Source: Neodiprion pinetum (Eukaryota > Arthropoda > Insecta > Hymenoptera > Diprionidae). From it: DNA of 64,000 nt. Positions 1-14,490 of the stretch are shown here, one piece after another. The notes below the pieces were generated by a model that was not told the origin of the DNA, did no database searches, and worked only from the letters and a program-made list of their open reading frames with translations. The stretch lies in NCBI RefSeq assembly GCF_021155775.2, contig NC_060237.1, positions 19,490,970 through 19,554,969 on the forward strand, in the 5' to 3' direction. Positions within the stretch are counted from its first letter, which is position 1. Every line of letters begins with the position of its first letter. Both the position numbers and the translations under genes were made by a program.

Positions 1-3000
1 ATTATTGTAACATCAAGTCTGTTTGTTTGGCTTTACATTTATTCTGAGTTTCGAAATTTGAAAATTGATCCGAGTTACGAAGCCTTCAGCTACAGATGAA
101 ACAATTCTCCACGAAATATGTCTGTTTCGGAACATTATGACGTTGTTTGTTGATTGCAACTAAAAACTCTTACAATTCCGTTACGGTGCTTTCTTTTTTC
201 TATCAATAATTCGTAATATTACAGAATTTTAAGACGTCTTTAATTTATAAACTCGCGGAGCATATTTCGAACCTGAACCATTCTGGTATCCTGCAAAAAG
301 TATACCAATAATTAGAATACAACCTGTATCAAATTTCGTAAAAATCGTACGAACAGTTTCGAAGTTATTCTATGAAAAAAAGTGTTGAACAACGTCGTTT
401 CGCTTAAAATGTGTACAAAGTTTAACAATTGCGGGCTATTCTGAAACTTTCAGAGCTTGAAGATGAAACCAGCATCTTTCAGCCGTGTAATCGTTGGCAG
501 TTTCCTTTGAACCTTCCGTATCCATACATCGGTTATTAGAAAATATCTTGAGAATCAACGGCTCAAATTGGTGGGCGATCAACTTTTAAGAATTTTAAGC
601 CTTCCGACGATTAACGCGGCGAGTTATCGATGAGATGAAAAGTTTATGCCTATGTATACATGTTACGTAGATATTTATTGTTATTATATGTATAATGTAT
701 ATAGATATGTACGCCTCGTTTTGCAGTATCGTTAAAGGGTACAGTGACTAGGCTGAAGAGGGAACCGAATACGACGCAAAGCACAATGGAATACGATATT
801 CGGTTTTATTCCATTTTCCCAGAAACTCAAGCCCCGTGACCTAGCTGTAAGTCAGACCTTTCAAAGTGGAGAACAAACGAGGCCAGCTTGCGGAAAATTA
901 GGGGAACGAAACTGAACGGAATACTTAATTGTTACTTCGGAATTTTGCCATTTATCAACTCATCAGTCGATCCCTTTCCACTTTGTGAAGGAATCCGGCG
1001 TACAGTACGAACTAAAAGGTAAACGAATTAACAAAAGAGAATCTTAAGAGATTCGAAAGCTGATGACTGAAGTCGATGGGCGTTGTTTCGAACGTAACAA
1101 TTCGTAAAGAATATTTCAAGCTCACAAATTTCGAGTACAAAAATCGAATTATTTACAATAACTTATTTTATACCGATCGCATTATTCCCTAATTTTTTTA
1201 ATGCTATAAACCCACCGTTTCTTCGATTTTGGTAAATTTTAGCTCGTTATTTACGAAAATAAATTCTCTGCAAATCACTTGAGGCGATTTTTTCTTCAGC
1301 TACTGAGTCGATTAGAAGATCGTTTTATATGAAATTATTACAAGTTATAATTAGCAGCTTATGCTTGGTTATAAAAAAAAACTTATCGAAGTCGTTAGGT
1401 ATTCTTCGCAGGTGTTTTTCGGGGAATCCATTTACAAACAGAATTAATCATGATCCATTCAAACTAAACAACAGTCCGTCTTTAGAAATCCGTTAGCAGA
1501 TCCAATTTTTTTTTTTTTTTTCGTGCTTATCAATCTTCAATTCGTATCCATGTTACGGAGATTTAAATCAAATTCTCGCTTCGAGGAGCCTCGCATTTTT
1601 ACTTTTCAACCCTTGACCCTAAATCACTTCACTGTATTGTTAATATTTTCACCAAACCGTACGCGATTTCATCTGGAGCCGTTTAATATTCATGCACCGT
1701 CTCTGGGATGTATAGAATATTTTCCTTCATAAGACGATGAAATTTTATGTAAAATGAGAAAATCGTTTCTCAATTGAAGAGAAAACAAATCAAGTGACCT
1801 AATTTCAGGAACCGGAAACCCCGTTTCTCCTTTTCGACATGATTTCGGTTTTTTCCTGCTTATTCTTAGCACCGCGTTTATATACCAACCAAGTTCAAAA
1901 GACTTTCCTTAAAAATATTCTCGCGAGTTGGTTACTCATCGAAAGCTCTTTTCATTTTTTTAAATTCGTTTCGACTTTTCTCTTTCGAACGTATTTCTAT
2001 TCCGACACAAGTAGATATGTTTCCACCAGGACTGTATACTCCTTTGGCACGAGCATGTGGCCAATAAAGCTGAGCCTAAGCAGACTTAACATTTGCACAG
2101 CGTGTCGCGGCATCGACCGATTAGCGATGTTTGGCGTTAGAAAATATGTCCTGAAAGATATAGCCAGATAAAATTAACCGTCAGTATTTACGGGCAAAAA
2201 ACTGTGACGCGACGTTTTTGGCGATGGCAAATCAATCGTACGCAAATAAAACGATTTTTTTTTCTTTTTTTTTTTTTTTTACCGATTTAAGGGCGAAGAG
2301 AGTGGAAAAAGTTGTCTAAAATCGTTTTCTTTTTTTCATCTCTTTCCCGTTACTTATCGCAATGTTATTCCTTCGGATAAAATTTCATTTTCTATCTCTT
2401 CCGTCGAACGCAGGACTCTCCTTTCATACTTCGTGACAAAATATAGTTTTTCAGCTTACAAGGGTCGACGGAGTAAACGAAATGGATTATTAACAGGTGG
2501 CACGTTGTTTCAAAGATGGGTTCAGAACTCAAAGCTCAATTTTGTTATTTTCTTGCCTTCTTCACCAACGTTAGTGATCCGAAAATATTTCGACTGCTGT
2601 GAAAAGCCGTATCGGGTTTCTTATTTTCGTCTCTGTTCGTCTGTGGATGAAATTTTGTCACAACAGTTTACAGTAGATATATCGTACAACTCTGCAAATG
2701 TAATTAAAGCAGAACATGTCACGAGGGGAAAACCGTCAAAACTTAATATAATTATTTCAACGCATGTACTTCTGGTACAAATTGACGAACGTGAGACAAA
2801 TTCCACCGTATTAATCGTATAATATGTATAACAGACCCGCCGAACAAGAATTTGATGATTCTATCACAGATGACAGATTTACTCAATAATATATCAACTG
2901 TAACATAAACTCTCTATAAACTTTATAAACTGGAACTTTTCAGAGTTATTGAAACGATTGTACAAGAAAAAGAGTACCACATGTTTTACGGAAAATAAAT

Positions 3001-4579
3001 ATCAGCAAAAACGTGTGAGGATTTTTTTTTTTTTTGCAAAGATCAATGTTCAATATATTTGACGAAATGGTACGAAAACATTTTAAACACTAATTATAAT
3101 TTAATAACAAGTTATTTCTGTTGTGATTTTTCCCGTCAGCAATTTTTGACAATATTCCGCGAGATTTTTTTAGGTCAAGAATTTTTGCGAGTAGATTAGC
3201 AAAATCGAATCTGTCTGTTTATCAAGCGGTATTTTTGAAGCGAGAATATACGTAGCGGTATTTCTTATGTTTGTTCGACATATTTGGCGAAGTCAAGTGA
3301 ACTTTTTCGGTTCTTTCAACAAATCTGCTCAAACAATGTGTGCATTTTCCTAATTTAGTGGGACGGAATTACATCGTTACGCAAAGCCTTTTATCTATAT
3401 CGAGAAAATTCCGAGGGTGCAGTCTTGTCGGAGTTACGAGAGCCGCTTTTACTTTGACTGCAGCACCCAACTTTCACGGATCTTTAAACTTTGACAAGCT
3501 ATGCTTGGAAAGACTGCCGGTAACTACCGTAATAAAACAAGCCGGTTATCAAAGGGTTCCCTCGAGATACGCCGATGTCGCCCTCAAGTATGCGCTTGGC
3601 GTACAGTCTGGTTAAAAGAAAAAAAAAAAACGTGTCGACTGAAATGAGGTCAAAAGAAATGCAAATTTGATTTGAAAAATGCAGTAACATTATACTCGAA
3701 ATAAATTTTTAAACCTACAAATTTCGATTAGAATATCCTTTTATTAATCATTTCAGAGAAATTGCATCACGACATCGTCTTTTAAATGAATATTGAAATC
3801 AAACGACACCGTCATAATTGATACGCGTTTATACTTTGCATATTAACAAAACGCGAATTTTATCAAACTTTTAAGAGAAAAAGCCAACATAAAACAAATC
3901 TTTGAAAAATCGGAAGAGTAAATCTAGTTTAACGTAATTTTTGGAGAAGGAAAACTCGGAAATCTCCAATAAAAAATACGAATTAATAACAATCAAACCT
4001 CTTGCCAATTTTCAATCTTCATATAGATCATTCGGTCCTTAAACGAATCAGGGCCTAATAATAATAGCATAAAATGATAGTTTGATGTGGCACGACGACG
4101 TGCGAGGGAAGCAAGTATCTAATTAACTAGGAGGAATACACGCGTGGTTTCAAGGGGCGGCTGTCTACGCACAGATGTTATGGAAGTTGACGAAGGCTCG
4201 TATCGTTTACCCCGAACCCGAGCTAGGGGCTAATTACTAGCAACTATTAAGGAATTGCGGTTCTCGAACGGTGCCCGAATATATACACCCGTAAATTAGC
4301 CGCTGGTATAAATCTGCACTGATTCAACATAATATTGTTGGTGCAGAGCCAAGTTAGGGAAGCGTAGCGTATTCGGTGAAACGCCCCCGTGACACGTATA
4401 GCCGCACGGTTAAGCGAGTGGATGGAAAGAGGGTAGAAAAAAAAAAAAAAAAAACGAAGTAAAGAGAGAGTAAGAAAAGACAACGATAAGTAGGGGGATA
4501 TAAAATAAATAAAGGGCAAGAAACTCCGCGGGCGAAGAGCGAGAACGTGATGCTACGACTCGTGCTGCAGTTACGGTTA

Positions 4580-4788
4580 GATGGATAGATAGATACATAG
4601 ATAGACGGACAGGAAGTTAGACAGAAGTATAGATGGAAAGACAAATAGATAAGACGGATAGGTAGATGGAAAGATGGACAGAAGTATAGTTTAAAAGACA
4701 AATAGATAGACAGACGTGTTATACATAGGAAGATAGACGCAAGTATAGTTAGACGGGCGAATAGATAGATAAAGATACTTGGATAGTT
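4580..4788 (+). repeat. GATA/GACA-type repeat with a 57-59 base higher period
   Basis: Simple AGAT and AGAC units are organised in three larger copies: AGTATAG blocks begin near 4626, 4683 and 4742, each followed by a similar AAT-AGATAGA stretch. No coding meaning. Confidence 0.7.
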
Positions 4789-7700
4789 AATTTTTCTATT
4801 GTTTGAGGAACTTCGCTTGACAAACAAAAATGTGCAGAATACGAGCTTCGTTCACTCACGGACAATTCGAAATGATAATGAAAAATCTTTTACGATCGGA
4901 CGTTCGCTGAAGGAGAACATGAATTACGAACTAGCATGAAATCGCAGCTGCGTCATTAGAAAATCAAATTGTTAATCAAAGAAACTTGAATGACCTGAAT
5001 TTGGTTTGAAATCGTTAAGGAATAAATTGAGTTACCTGAAATCCTTGAAAATCATTGCGAAAAATTTGAAATGATAAGTTTAATGATTTCTTGCGTTTCT
5101 GTCTGATCTGGAATTCATTGGCACACGTGGTGATACATTCATTTGATTTCCAAGCGAATGATCCTTCGATCTTTCTTGTACGGAATTCTGACCCCCTGTG
5201 TCTTCCCGCTATAAGTTCGACTTAGTTTCACGAGCTGTTGAGCTTTCCACTATACTGGACAAACTGGGATGAAACAGTCTTCCGGAGTCTATTGTGCTAC
5301 TTTTACTGGGAAAGGTTTCGGGAAAAAAAAAAATAAGTCTATACGTAGTCGAGCGATTCTTAAAAGATCCGAATCGCGTCGTTAATTAATACTTCTGATT
5401 GTATGACATAGACGTTACATCCCAAATATCTGAATGTATAAAGGCACCTCTTATCAATTATTTCACGCGGATCCACAACCGATGATAAAATCTTTTAGCT
5501 AGACTAGTTTGTTAACATAAATCGAAGTCAAAGTAATGAAAAAAAAAATGTGTCTTACTTAGGCAGAAGTCGGTATAATTTGGTACCGGACCAGGTTGAG
5601 ACGATCGCACGAAGTTGAACAAATACCAGGTTATATTTGTACAGTTTTCATCACATCTGAAACCTCCAACGATTCCTCGTAATATCGCCGGCATTGATCG
5701 GCTAGAAATTTTGAATTCTTCACCTCATACATTCGAGATTGAAGCAACAAGTCGAAAGTATCTAAAACCTCGAATACGAGTAAAAGGAAAGCAGGGTCAA
5801 AGTAAAACTACCACACCACGCCAATGACAAACTCGGAGAAGATCGAAGCGACGAGGGGCGTTTTATTTCCGCGTGACAATAAATGCCCGGTTAAGCTAGT
5901 CGAGTGGGAAGGACTTTGGAGGAACGATATATATGTATATACACTCGTATATACGTATACACATATATACCGAGGGGGAGTTGAGTCGCTTTTATTTACG
6001 ACAACTCTGCAGTTAAGTGCGTCCGCAAACTTCGGCAAAATTGTACCTACCTGTGTTATATTAAAAAGGTTCAAGAGTTGGGATAGTCGGAGCTCAGAGC
6101 TCAAGGTTCAGGAGTATTTCGCTTCGGCAAGGTTTTTCTACTTAGGGCGTCTCAAAGAACCTCTTTCGCCTCTTTCGCCTCTTCCTCTCCGCGAGAAGTT
6201 CAATTAAAATTGCGAAAAAATTTCAACTCGATTAAAGGATGTAAGTGGAGACTCGTTAAGGGGATATCCGCACCTCGTAAACAGTTCGGAAGTTGGCTGC
6301 CAAGAGGATGGGCTGCAGAAAACCCGCGTCGCAGTCTCGTTAAGCCAGATCGACGATGAGCCTTTGAAGTCTAATAATGTTAAGTTGGCACAGCCGTGTT
6401 CAATCCACGAGACTCGACTGATGCACAGCCGAAAGCAGTGAAAGCTGTTGATGTATCGAATCGGATATGGGGGACGGTGATTCCATTCGGGTTTCTTTGG
6501 TCGCTTTGAAAGGCTTCTTATCCCCCGTATCAGCAAACCAGAATCTCTTTGACGCTGGGGAAGAATTCAGAGGCCAACGATCAATCTCGTTCCAAAAAAA
6601 TTCACAATCGGTTAAATTTCACTGTTTCGGTTATGCTGGCCAAAGGTTGGTGAACCGAAATAACGTAATTCCCCGTGCTCGTTCCTTCCAGAATTCGAAA
6701 GCAAAAGGAGTGATCGTCTGAAGCCTTTACGTGAATAAACAGAGTGTTCGACCATCAGGAACGACGCAGCTCCACTCGAATGATGATGGACAACACGTGT
6801 TTCGGATACTTCAGAAACGCATTACGCCCAATGGACAGATATTTGATCAATGGTCAATCCGGCTGGAATTCAAGCTCCTTATCATCGCCTGAAGAGTTTA
6901 TTATGGTTCGAGAGAACCGTTGTTATTGGTAGCACTTTGTTCAAACTATGGAATAAGTCACGGCGGATGTCTCGATATAGGCATAAATGATACAACTCAA
7001 GATATTTGGGTGTTGCAAATGTGTTATTGCATATGTAATGAACGATTAGTTGCGATGGAGCGAAAACTGTTTAGGTGTGCTGGCTTCTAACTAATCAGGA
7101 ACTGTAACAGTTTTATCATACTTCCCGTAGATAATATTTTAGAATTTGACGATGTACTATTTCGACGGAAAAGCTAAAAGGTGGAAAACACGCTTGCCTG
7201 GGACTCTTCATCGCTAGTTTGCTAAAAATTGTTTACCGTAAAATAAATAACCGGAAGTCGAATCAGGCCAAAATGGGAGGCTCCTATCTTGTCTAGTGAT
7301 CGAGTGACCCTGAAAATAGATATTTCAATCCACGGCAGTTTTGGAAATAGTCGAGATCTACTAACTGGTAGTAGGACGGTAAAAGGAGTCTAACGAAAAA
7401 AAGTTTACTGTGTTTTACAGTACACAAAGTGTAAAGATGCGTCGAAATTAGGAGCGAAAGTGATTTTTTGACCAAAACCAATAGTTTTTCTGCCACCGAG
7501 ATGACGGGAGTTAAAAATAGATCCATAGGAAAACATGTACAAACTGTTATCGGCCAAAAATCAATACGCTTTGATAATCTCGTTACAAGATACGTTATAG
7601 AGTGTGTGTTTATCAAATTGTTATATTCAGAAGCTAAGAGATCCTCTTTAAATATACACAAATAGAAAATACTCGAACTCATAAACAAAACCTTGGATAT

Positions 7701-8155
7701 CGATGCTCCGTTTCATGTCGCACGAAAATGATTAAAAATCTAGTATATTCGTTTAATTTCACTCAACAACAAATTCACTGAAAAACAATAATCTTGAATG
7801 AGTAAAATCAACCATCGTACATTGAACGAATTTGTTAGATTGTTACCAATTTTGAAGTGATCTGATCCGAAGTCTCGTTATCCAACTCTTCGTTTATAAT
7901 ACCAGTATTTTCTATTCAACTATTTTAATCGTATATTTCGTAACAAGGAGACAAACTCGGTTTTTTCGGGCCGAGCAGAAGTTTGCAATACGAATCGTAG
8001 CTGAGCCGAAGACGAATATCGCAAATACGCAAGGCGAAAAGACCGTCGCCTTCTTGTTGCACACGATTCGTTGTATAACAAGAGTATGTTACGCGTTTTT
8101 TCACTAAGCACGAAACTGAGGTTGGGGTCGCGTAATGTCAGATTTGGTCGCGACG

Positions 8156-8235
8156 GCGCATGCGCGCAGTGCAGAAAATACCGCTTTCAACTCCTATGAC
8201 TTAGAAACGGTCTTTTCCGTACTCCGCGCATGCGC
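8156..8235. promoter_or_regulatory. Paired NRF-1/EWG-like palindromes
   Basis: The ten-base palindrome GCGCATGCGC occurs twice, at 8156-8165 and 8226-8235, in a CpG-rich patch within AT-rich DNA. The second copy fits the full NRF-1 consensus (YGCGCAYGCGCR). Such pairs mark promoters of broadly expressed genes in many animals, but I see no coding exon beside them. They sit in the presumed first intron of the moody-like gene, so an internal promoter is possible. Confidence 0.4.
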
Positions 8236-10274
8236 ATTCGCAGACTCACTCGACCGTCATAGAAACGAATACTTTGTGTACGGAAAACCCGCATAGAAAA
8301 ATGCGTAAAAGAGATTTTCGCAGCTTACGAGTATAACGATTCGACAAACACTCAATGCACGACAATCTCGTAACTCGATGGATGAAAGGTATCGATTCTT
8401 CGCCAATCAGCTGCCTTAAAACTTGCATAAAATCAAAAATGAATGAATAAGAAAACCGGCAAAAATATGAAGCGATATCCCCTTGAAGATACGACTCTAT
8501 CGTTCATCATGTCTGCTGCACGACCCCCGCAAAGGGAAGCGTCCGTAGATGTGTCAATGCGTATGCGCCATGTCATATCTGCAGCGTCGGAAACGGGATA
8601 AACGCGTCTAAATAATTGTCCCTTCTGTGCCGTTGGACCTGCTCACATTATCTACCCCGTATGTGTGTATAAATTTACGGTGTATATAAGTGCATTGTCC
8701 GAGGTCTGCAGAGCGTGCATCATCGGTCTTATCTGTCCGCTGATTCAGTCCCACCGGAAATGCTTTTATAGTGCGAATATTGAGAAGGAGGGAAAGAAAA
8801 AGTTACTCGTGGGCGGCGGAGCTCGTTTGACGATAAAAACTGATATAAGGAAGGAGGGAGGGATGGATATATATATATATATATATTATATGTATATGTA
8901 TCATACGAACACGGCTGTCTCGAAACTCTCTTCGAACAGTACAATTTGAAGCTATAAACGAAGGGTGAGCGGTTGAGCTTTTTTTCGCGACTTAAATTGC
9001 TGGAAGACTCGATATTGCTGTGTCACGTTACACTTTTACGGGTAAGGTATAAGGTTGAGACTGAAAAACGGAGAGTTTGCGGTTAGTGACTCGAGCCCTA
9101 AATTCCTCCTGGGGTGAAATTTTTATCTGAATATCTATCCGCGTTGTATGTTACACGTATAATGCAAAATCAAACTGACTGATACGGAGAAACAGATAAA
9201 TTGGTAAAAAATTTTCGAGATCAGATGAGATCTGATATATTTAATTGTTCACGATGTAAACGACTGATTGTGAATTAAATATGTCCATGAATAATCTGTC
9301 AATTCTTATGGAACAAAATTTCACGACAATTCGTTTCGACGAGTTTATTAGAAAGACAAGCAAGACTAAGGTTTTTACACGTTGTATTTAAATAATGTTT
9401 CGTATTCCGAAGACGTAAACACGTCGCGTCAGTTAAATTCCAGAGTAATGCATAAATTATACAGTATAAACATTGGCTTATTCGTCAGGATTGTATAGAA
9501 GGAAGAGGAAATTGAAATGAATGGGAATGCGAATGTTGGTTGGAAGGGTGGGGAAATAAGTTTAACCAACGAAACGAAAAGGGCGAAAGAAAGCAAGGAC
9601 GTAAAAACAGAGAGACAAATGCCAGCTCCTATGATATAACTTTGCGTGAAAGATGAGCCGCCCTTCGTAATAAATTACAGTTAATTTCATTTATTATTTC
9701 TTTGTACTTTGTATTTTTTTTTACTCTCTCTCTCTCTTCGTTTCGTTTTTTCCTTACTTCTCTCTCCCTCTCTCCGTTGTTCGGTTGGCCGGGGTTCGTT
9801 TTTACACCATTTTTCAGGGAAACGCTGCTGTTATCATCAGCTCCCCAGCAGGAAGCTATAATTCTCGCAAAATATCGAAATGATGATTATACACGTTTAG
9901 TACGATATAATAAAACGCAAGGTAGCTGGTGTAACGGATTCCCATGTCGTGGGTATCCCTAATTCTCTTTTTAGGGATTCTTGCTTTATTCTTCACCTTC
10001 CCTTTCCTTGTTACTTCTTAAAACCTAAAATAATATCACCCCACCGCTTACCAACGCGCTATTCACGCAAAAAAGATCAGCACCGAAGCGATAAACACGC
10101 GCCAAACGCTCCCAGTGAATACCAATAGAAACACCCACTCGTAGCCTAAACATCGACGGGATGTTCTTGCGAGGTGTAACGTTACGTCGTATTATAAATT
10201 CGTTTTAGACCAAGTTGATTATTTCACACGATTAATTCGCGTGTTTGCAATTTTTTATTACAGCCCTTACATGC

Positions 10275-10457
10275 TAGTGCTGTGCGATTGATCGAATTTG
10301 CGTCATAATAATTCTGCAAGTCGATCGGTATGTGAAGCAAAAGAGTCGATTAATCGATTAATCGAAGGAAGGATTACTTTGAAATTGTCGAATAACGGAT
10401 TAATTGGAATAAAGATTAGTCGAAGCTGCCGATTAATCGATTAATCGCACAGCACTG
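10275..10457. mobile_element. Short hAT-like MITE
   Basis: About 183 bases with terminal inverted repeats: left TAGTGCTGTGCGATTGATCG, right ending CGATTAATCGCACAGCACTG. The TAGTG..CACTG termini and imperfect 8-base flanks (TTACATGC and TTATATAC) fit hAT elements. The interior repeats the ATCGATTAATCG motif. No transposase; a non-autonomous copy. Confidence 0.65.
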
Positions 10458-10728
10458 TTATATACATTTATATTTAGCTGACGCGATCGATAGAACCGTT
10501 AAACTTCCTTGGCCAAAATTTTCCACACGTTTCGATTATCATATGGAAAAAGATTCGAGTCCTTACTTGTTGTTGTTTGTTACGTTTGAGTTATATGAAG
10601 GCGGCCAAAGAATTCCTACATACAGCACATTTGGCCAACAGAACTTTTATTATTCGGGTTAATCATCCACCCGGTTACCCCGGGAATTTTCGCACCCGCT
10701 GACGTCAAGGAAATTTTCCAGATTCCTG

Positions 10729-11158
10729 CACTGAGAGAAATTATTAGTTCCGGTTACCGCTCTGTCCTTAACTATTTTCATTTTTTACCACAATCGAAAA
10801 ATATAGTTCTAGGTACAAAATGGAAAATTAGTTTTCTAGCTGTTACCGGAAAGTCTAGTATCCGTTACTATTTTTTCTCATTACGATCACTGTTACGATA
10901 TTTTCTTGCAACTGTTGCAAAAATTTAATGCTTGTGCAACGATAAATTGACGTTGAAGCCTTGTTTAACTAAAAAAGTAGAGTAAACCGAACAAACTGAT
11001 TCCGCGTTGCAATTACCAAAAAAGGATCGACGATAGCGCAAAATGGTTAGGCGTACCTCGTTTTTCGTAATTACAACAATATTCAAACAGTTTTTTTTAA
11101 CGATACCTGTTTTGCGGAATTTTTCTAGTTACTGTAACAAATGCAATTTGTCTCAGTG
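10729..11158. mobile_element. MITE with CACTGAGA termini
   Basis: About 430 bases bounded by CACTGAGAGAAATT on the left and the near-complement AATTTGTCTCAGTG on the right. The interior is non-coding and holds repeated GTTAC-type motifs (CGGTTACC, TGTTACCGG, CCGTTACT). Superfamily not assigned. Confidence 0.55.
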
Positions 11159-12429
11159 TGGAACCCCGGCCAGGCCATCCAATTCTTCATAATATGCCAA
11201 TAAAAAGCGGCAACGGTTTAATTCACGTTGAGTCAAACTAATTAGTCGTATTCAATTGGCTGGTTAAGGAAGACCAATCACCGTTGTTCATGCCTTGCGA
11301 GTTTTGCAAAATTTTCGCCGCATCTAAAAAGTGGCCCGCATTTAACTTGTCGTTACTGTTTCAACATCTTTTCAATCATTCTCCAAGTATATCATAGTTA
11401 TCGCTCTGTTAATGATATTAAACAGTTTTCAAAAAATGGCTTTCGTCATTTCACTCATACGAAATAGGCTGCACTCTATCAAGTTGAAGTTCAGCGCGTC
11501 CGCAAGTGCCGTTCGATGTCAGACTTACAACCTCACAATACTGTGCTTGTAAAAACGGTCACGTTGCTCGCAATCGCAAGATCTTACTCCAAGTAAGTAT
11601 CTTCATATCAAAAAAATATGCCATGCTTTTGTTGAATTTAACTATTCTACTATTTTTTATCGGTTTTTTTTTTTTTTGCCAACCCAGCCTTTTAGCGCAA
11701 CTTAAATTAATCGTTTAGTTTTTAGCACTTTACATAAAGGCGATCGAAATGCTTTTTCATCGGAATAGTTTTTGTTTGGTTCAAGAAATTTGGAAAATTG
11801 TTTGCTGTAAATGAAACTGAATTGTATTTCACGATGCAGTGGCAAAGGTCATTTTCTTTTTTCATAAATTGTTGAAAAGTTTGTCGTTGATTCGAAGATA
11901 TCGAACGTTTGGAAAAATATGCAACGAGTATAAAAGAGGAGAAAAGAAATTCGTTATAAATATAGATGCAAAACCTTGAGCTACTTTGTCGCAAAAAGCC
12001 AGCAAATTATTCGCTGCATATTCAAGCGGCATTTTCGATCGGTGTTAATCCGTTCACTTTAAAGCGAAAACGTTAATTCAAAATGCCATTATTTAAGTAA
12101 AGAAGCACTCTTTGGACGATTTTGAGATGTTTTGGACATGTTACAGAATTGAATTTTTTTTTCAAAATTAAATCTTAATTAATCAAAAATTATTAACATT
12201 TGCTGGTTATTGCAACATTAAATCTTTAGCTTACTTACACACATATTTTTTCAGTCAAATAAATCTTTAACATTAATTTATTCTTACACCCCCATCAAAT
12301 TATAAGTAATAGTCACGTAAAATATAGTACGAGTGACCATTGTAAAAAAGAATATTATCACCAGCACAGTAAATTTTTCGGTTAATTAGAGAATCGAAAC
12401 GCATTTTTATTTCGTATGAAGACAGGGCA

Positions 12430-13043
12430 GGGTTGAAGTTCCGAATTGGAAAAGTTCCGAAACCACCTAATTCCGAATTATTTGGTGGTGAAGCTTGAAG
12501 TAAAGAAATCAAACTTTTATGAAACAACAAAGTTTCAAATGGTCGGAAAACCAACGGCTCCAGTTTCAAAATGCAAGATAGATTTCGATACAGCAAAGTT
12601 CCCAAAAGTAAAGTTCCAATAGAACAAAATTTCGAAAAATAAAGTTTCGATGGAGTAAAATTCCGAAAATTAAAATATGCTCAGTCAGCGTAGTTTACTG
12701 AACGAGTGGGTGTGAAAAATCAGAAACACCGAAAATCAGAATGACCAGGCTTTGGAACGTAAAAATATCAAAACTCCAAAACAAAGAAAAATCAAAGTGG
12801 AGAAATTTCTACAAACTAGAAATCCACAGAATTGAAAATCTTCGATCATTTACGATTTCGATATTTCAGATTTTTAAATTTCGCACTCAGCTTCGCACTT
12901 TCGGAACTTTGAGCGTCGGGTTTCAAAGACCATTCGAAACTTTGATGTTTCGTCAAAGTTTGATTTCCTCACTTTAAGTTTCGCCACCAAAAAATTCGAC
13001 GTATGGCGCTTTCGGAACTTTTCAAATTTGAAATTTCAATCCC
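12430..13043. mobile_element. Foldback element, copy 1
   Basis: The left arm (GGGTTGAAGTTCCGAATTGG...) returns inverted at the right (...TTCAATTTGAAATTTCAATCCC-type end), with internal matching blocks such as TTGAAGTAAAGAAATCAAAC and its reverse near 12956-12980. Arms are long and degenerate, made of AAAGTTCCGAA-like words. A second copy lies at 28268. Short frames here are by-products. Confidence 0.65.
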
Positions 13044-14490
13044 GCCCCTTCTTGAAGACAGTACAATAACCACAACTGCAAGAAATTTCTCTCTCGGTGC
13101 CGGGATTGAATTTTTGAAAGATCCAAGAATAATGTATCCCAACTCGTGCTCGCGCTTGACGGTAAAAAACGCGTATTATTGGTACCCGCACCGAATGTAT
13201 GTATGTAGAGGAAAGTACAGCCTGAGCCAGAGAGTCGAGTGATATATTACACTCCGCAAGCTCGCGGAGGCGTCGCGACGCGACGCGGGGGGCGAGTTAA
13301 GCATGTGAGAGATGAAAAAACTCATCGAGCGGAGGAGTATGGCCCCGTTTTTTTATTTTTTATTTTTCACTTCTGTTACCCGAAAAGTTGAAAATTAATT
13401 CGGTTGATCCAAGCGCGTCTAGATCTTCATCTTTTCCATTTTCTTTACATAAATACAACCCGACGTCTTTCTGTCTTTCCGACGTCATAACTCCAGAACT
13501 ACCGAACCGATTTTGATTCTTTTTTTTTCCCTCTCGATAGCTGTAACGTCTGAATAGATTTTATACACTATTTTGTTACAACAAGATCGATGGTTTTTCG
13601 GATACAACGATATCTGTTGGTCAAATATATTTTCAGTGGAGACTTCAGTCTCCATAATTGAAAAAGTTAATTTTATGGAATTGATGGTAAAAAATTAAAT
13701 AACAAAGGATGGAGGTAAAAGTTTTGAAAACAAAAAATCTTAGGTAAAGGTAACAGGTTCTTTGGCTGCCGAGGCACAACGAGTTTCGTGTTTGAAATAC
13801 TGACAAAAAATTTCCCCCGCAAGATTCAAGATGTTGAAACGATAACTTTTTGTTATTAAAACTGATGAACGAGTTTTTTTTTCTTTTTCTTTCTTTTTTT
13901 TTTCTTCTTAATCACGATATCGTCTAGATTAAAGAGACCAACTAACAGTCCGGAAGGCGCATCTTGATTCTAATTTTGATCAGGGTAGAGGGAAAAGATC
14001 AAATATTTTCGTATAATCTATTATGAAATACGATGTGAGTGAGCTGTGGTGTCTGACGAGGGAAAGTGTTAGACGTTATTGAAAACCTCCTAACCCAATA
14101 TTTGAATGACCTTTTATTCATGGGCCCGAGTGTATACATGGTCGATGATGAAGTGTATAAAACAACCCAGCGGCTTGATCGAGTTTGAGCATCCGATCAT
14201 ATCACGCCTACATATATATTTTTATATTTCTAAGCGAATCTCTGAACCGAAGACATGGATATACGTATCAAAGACGGGGGAAATTGAAATGAAATTTAAA
14301 TGCAAATAAATGCGATGCAGTTTGTCAGCGAAAATCGTCTGCATCTCCTGTTAGATATACCTATACTATAATCGGAACGACGAACGATACGTAGGATACC
14401 TAGACGTAATAATATGGGCTGCACTAGAATTGGGTGAATCGATACGTGGTCATAAACTATTAGGGCATAGCTGCAGCTGCCTGTGCGTAT

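Larger units (their letters stand above)
1..10274. other. Non-coding, presumed moody first intron (left part)
   Basis: No exon of a recognisable protein on either strand. Holds poly-A/T runs, the GATA repeat at 4580, homeodomain-like TAATTA words near 4119-4230, AT runs near 5930 and 8870, and the NRF-1-like pair at 8156. I looked on the minus strand for TM2-TM7 of the receptor and found none. Confidence 0.5.

Noticed and set aside
3340..3615. Open frame of 91 codons on the plus strand
   Set aside because: Start to end is readable but resembles no protein I know and has no splice or promoter context.
4247..4827. Overlapping minus-strand frames rich in Ser, Tyr and Leu
   Set aside because: They are the GATA/GACA repeat and a poly-A tract read as codons.
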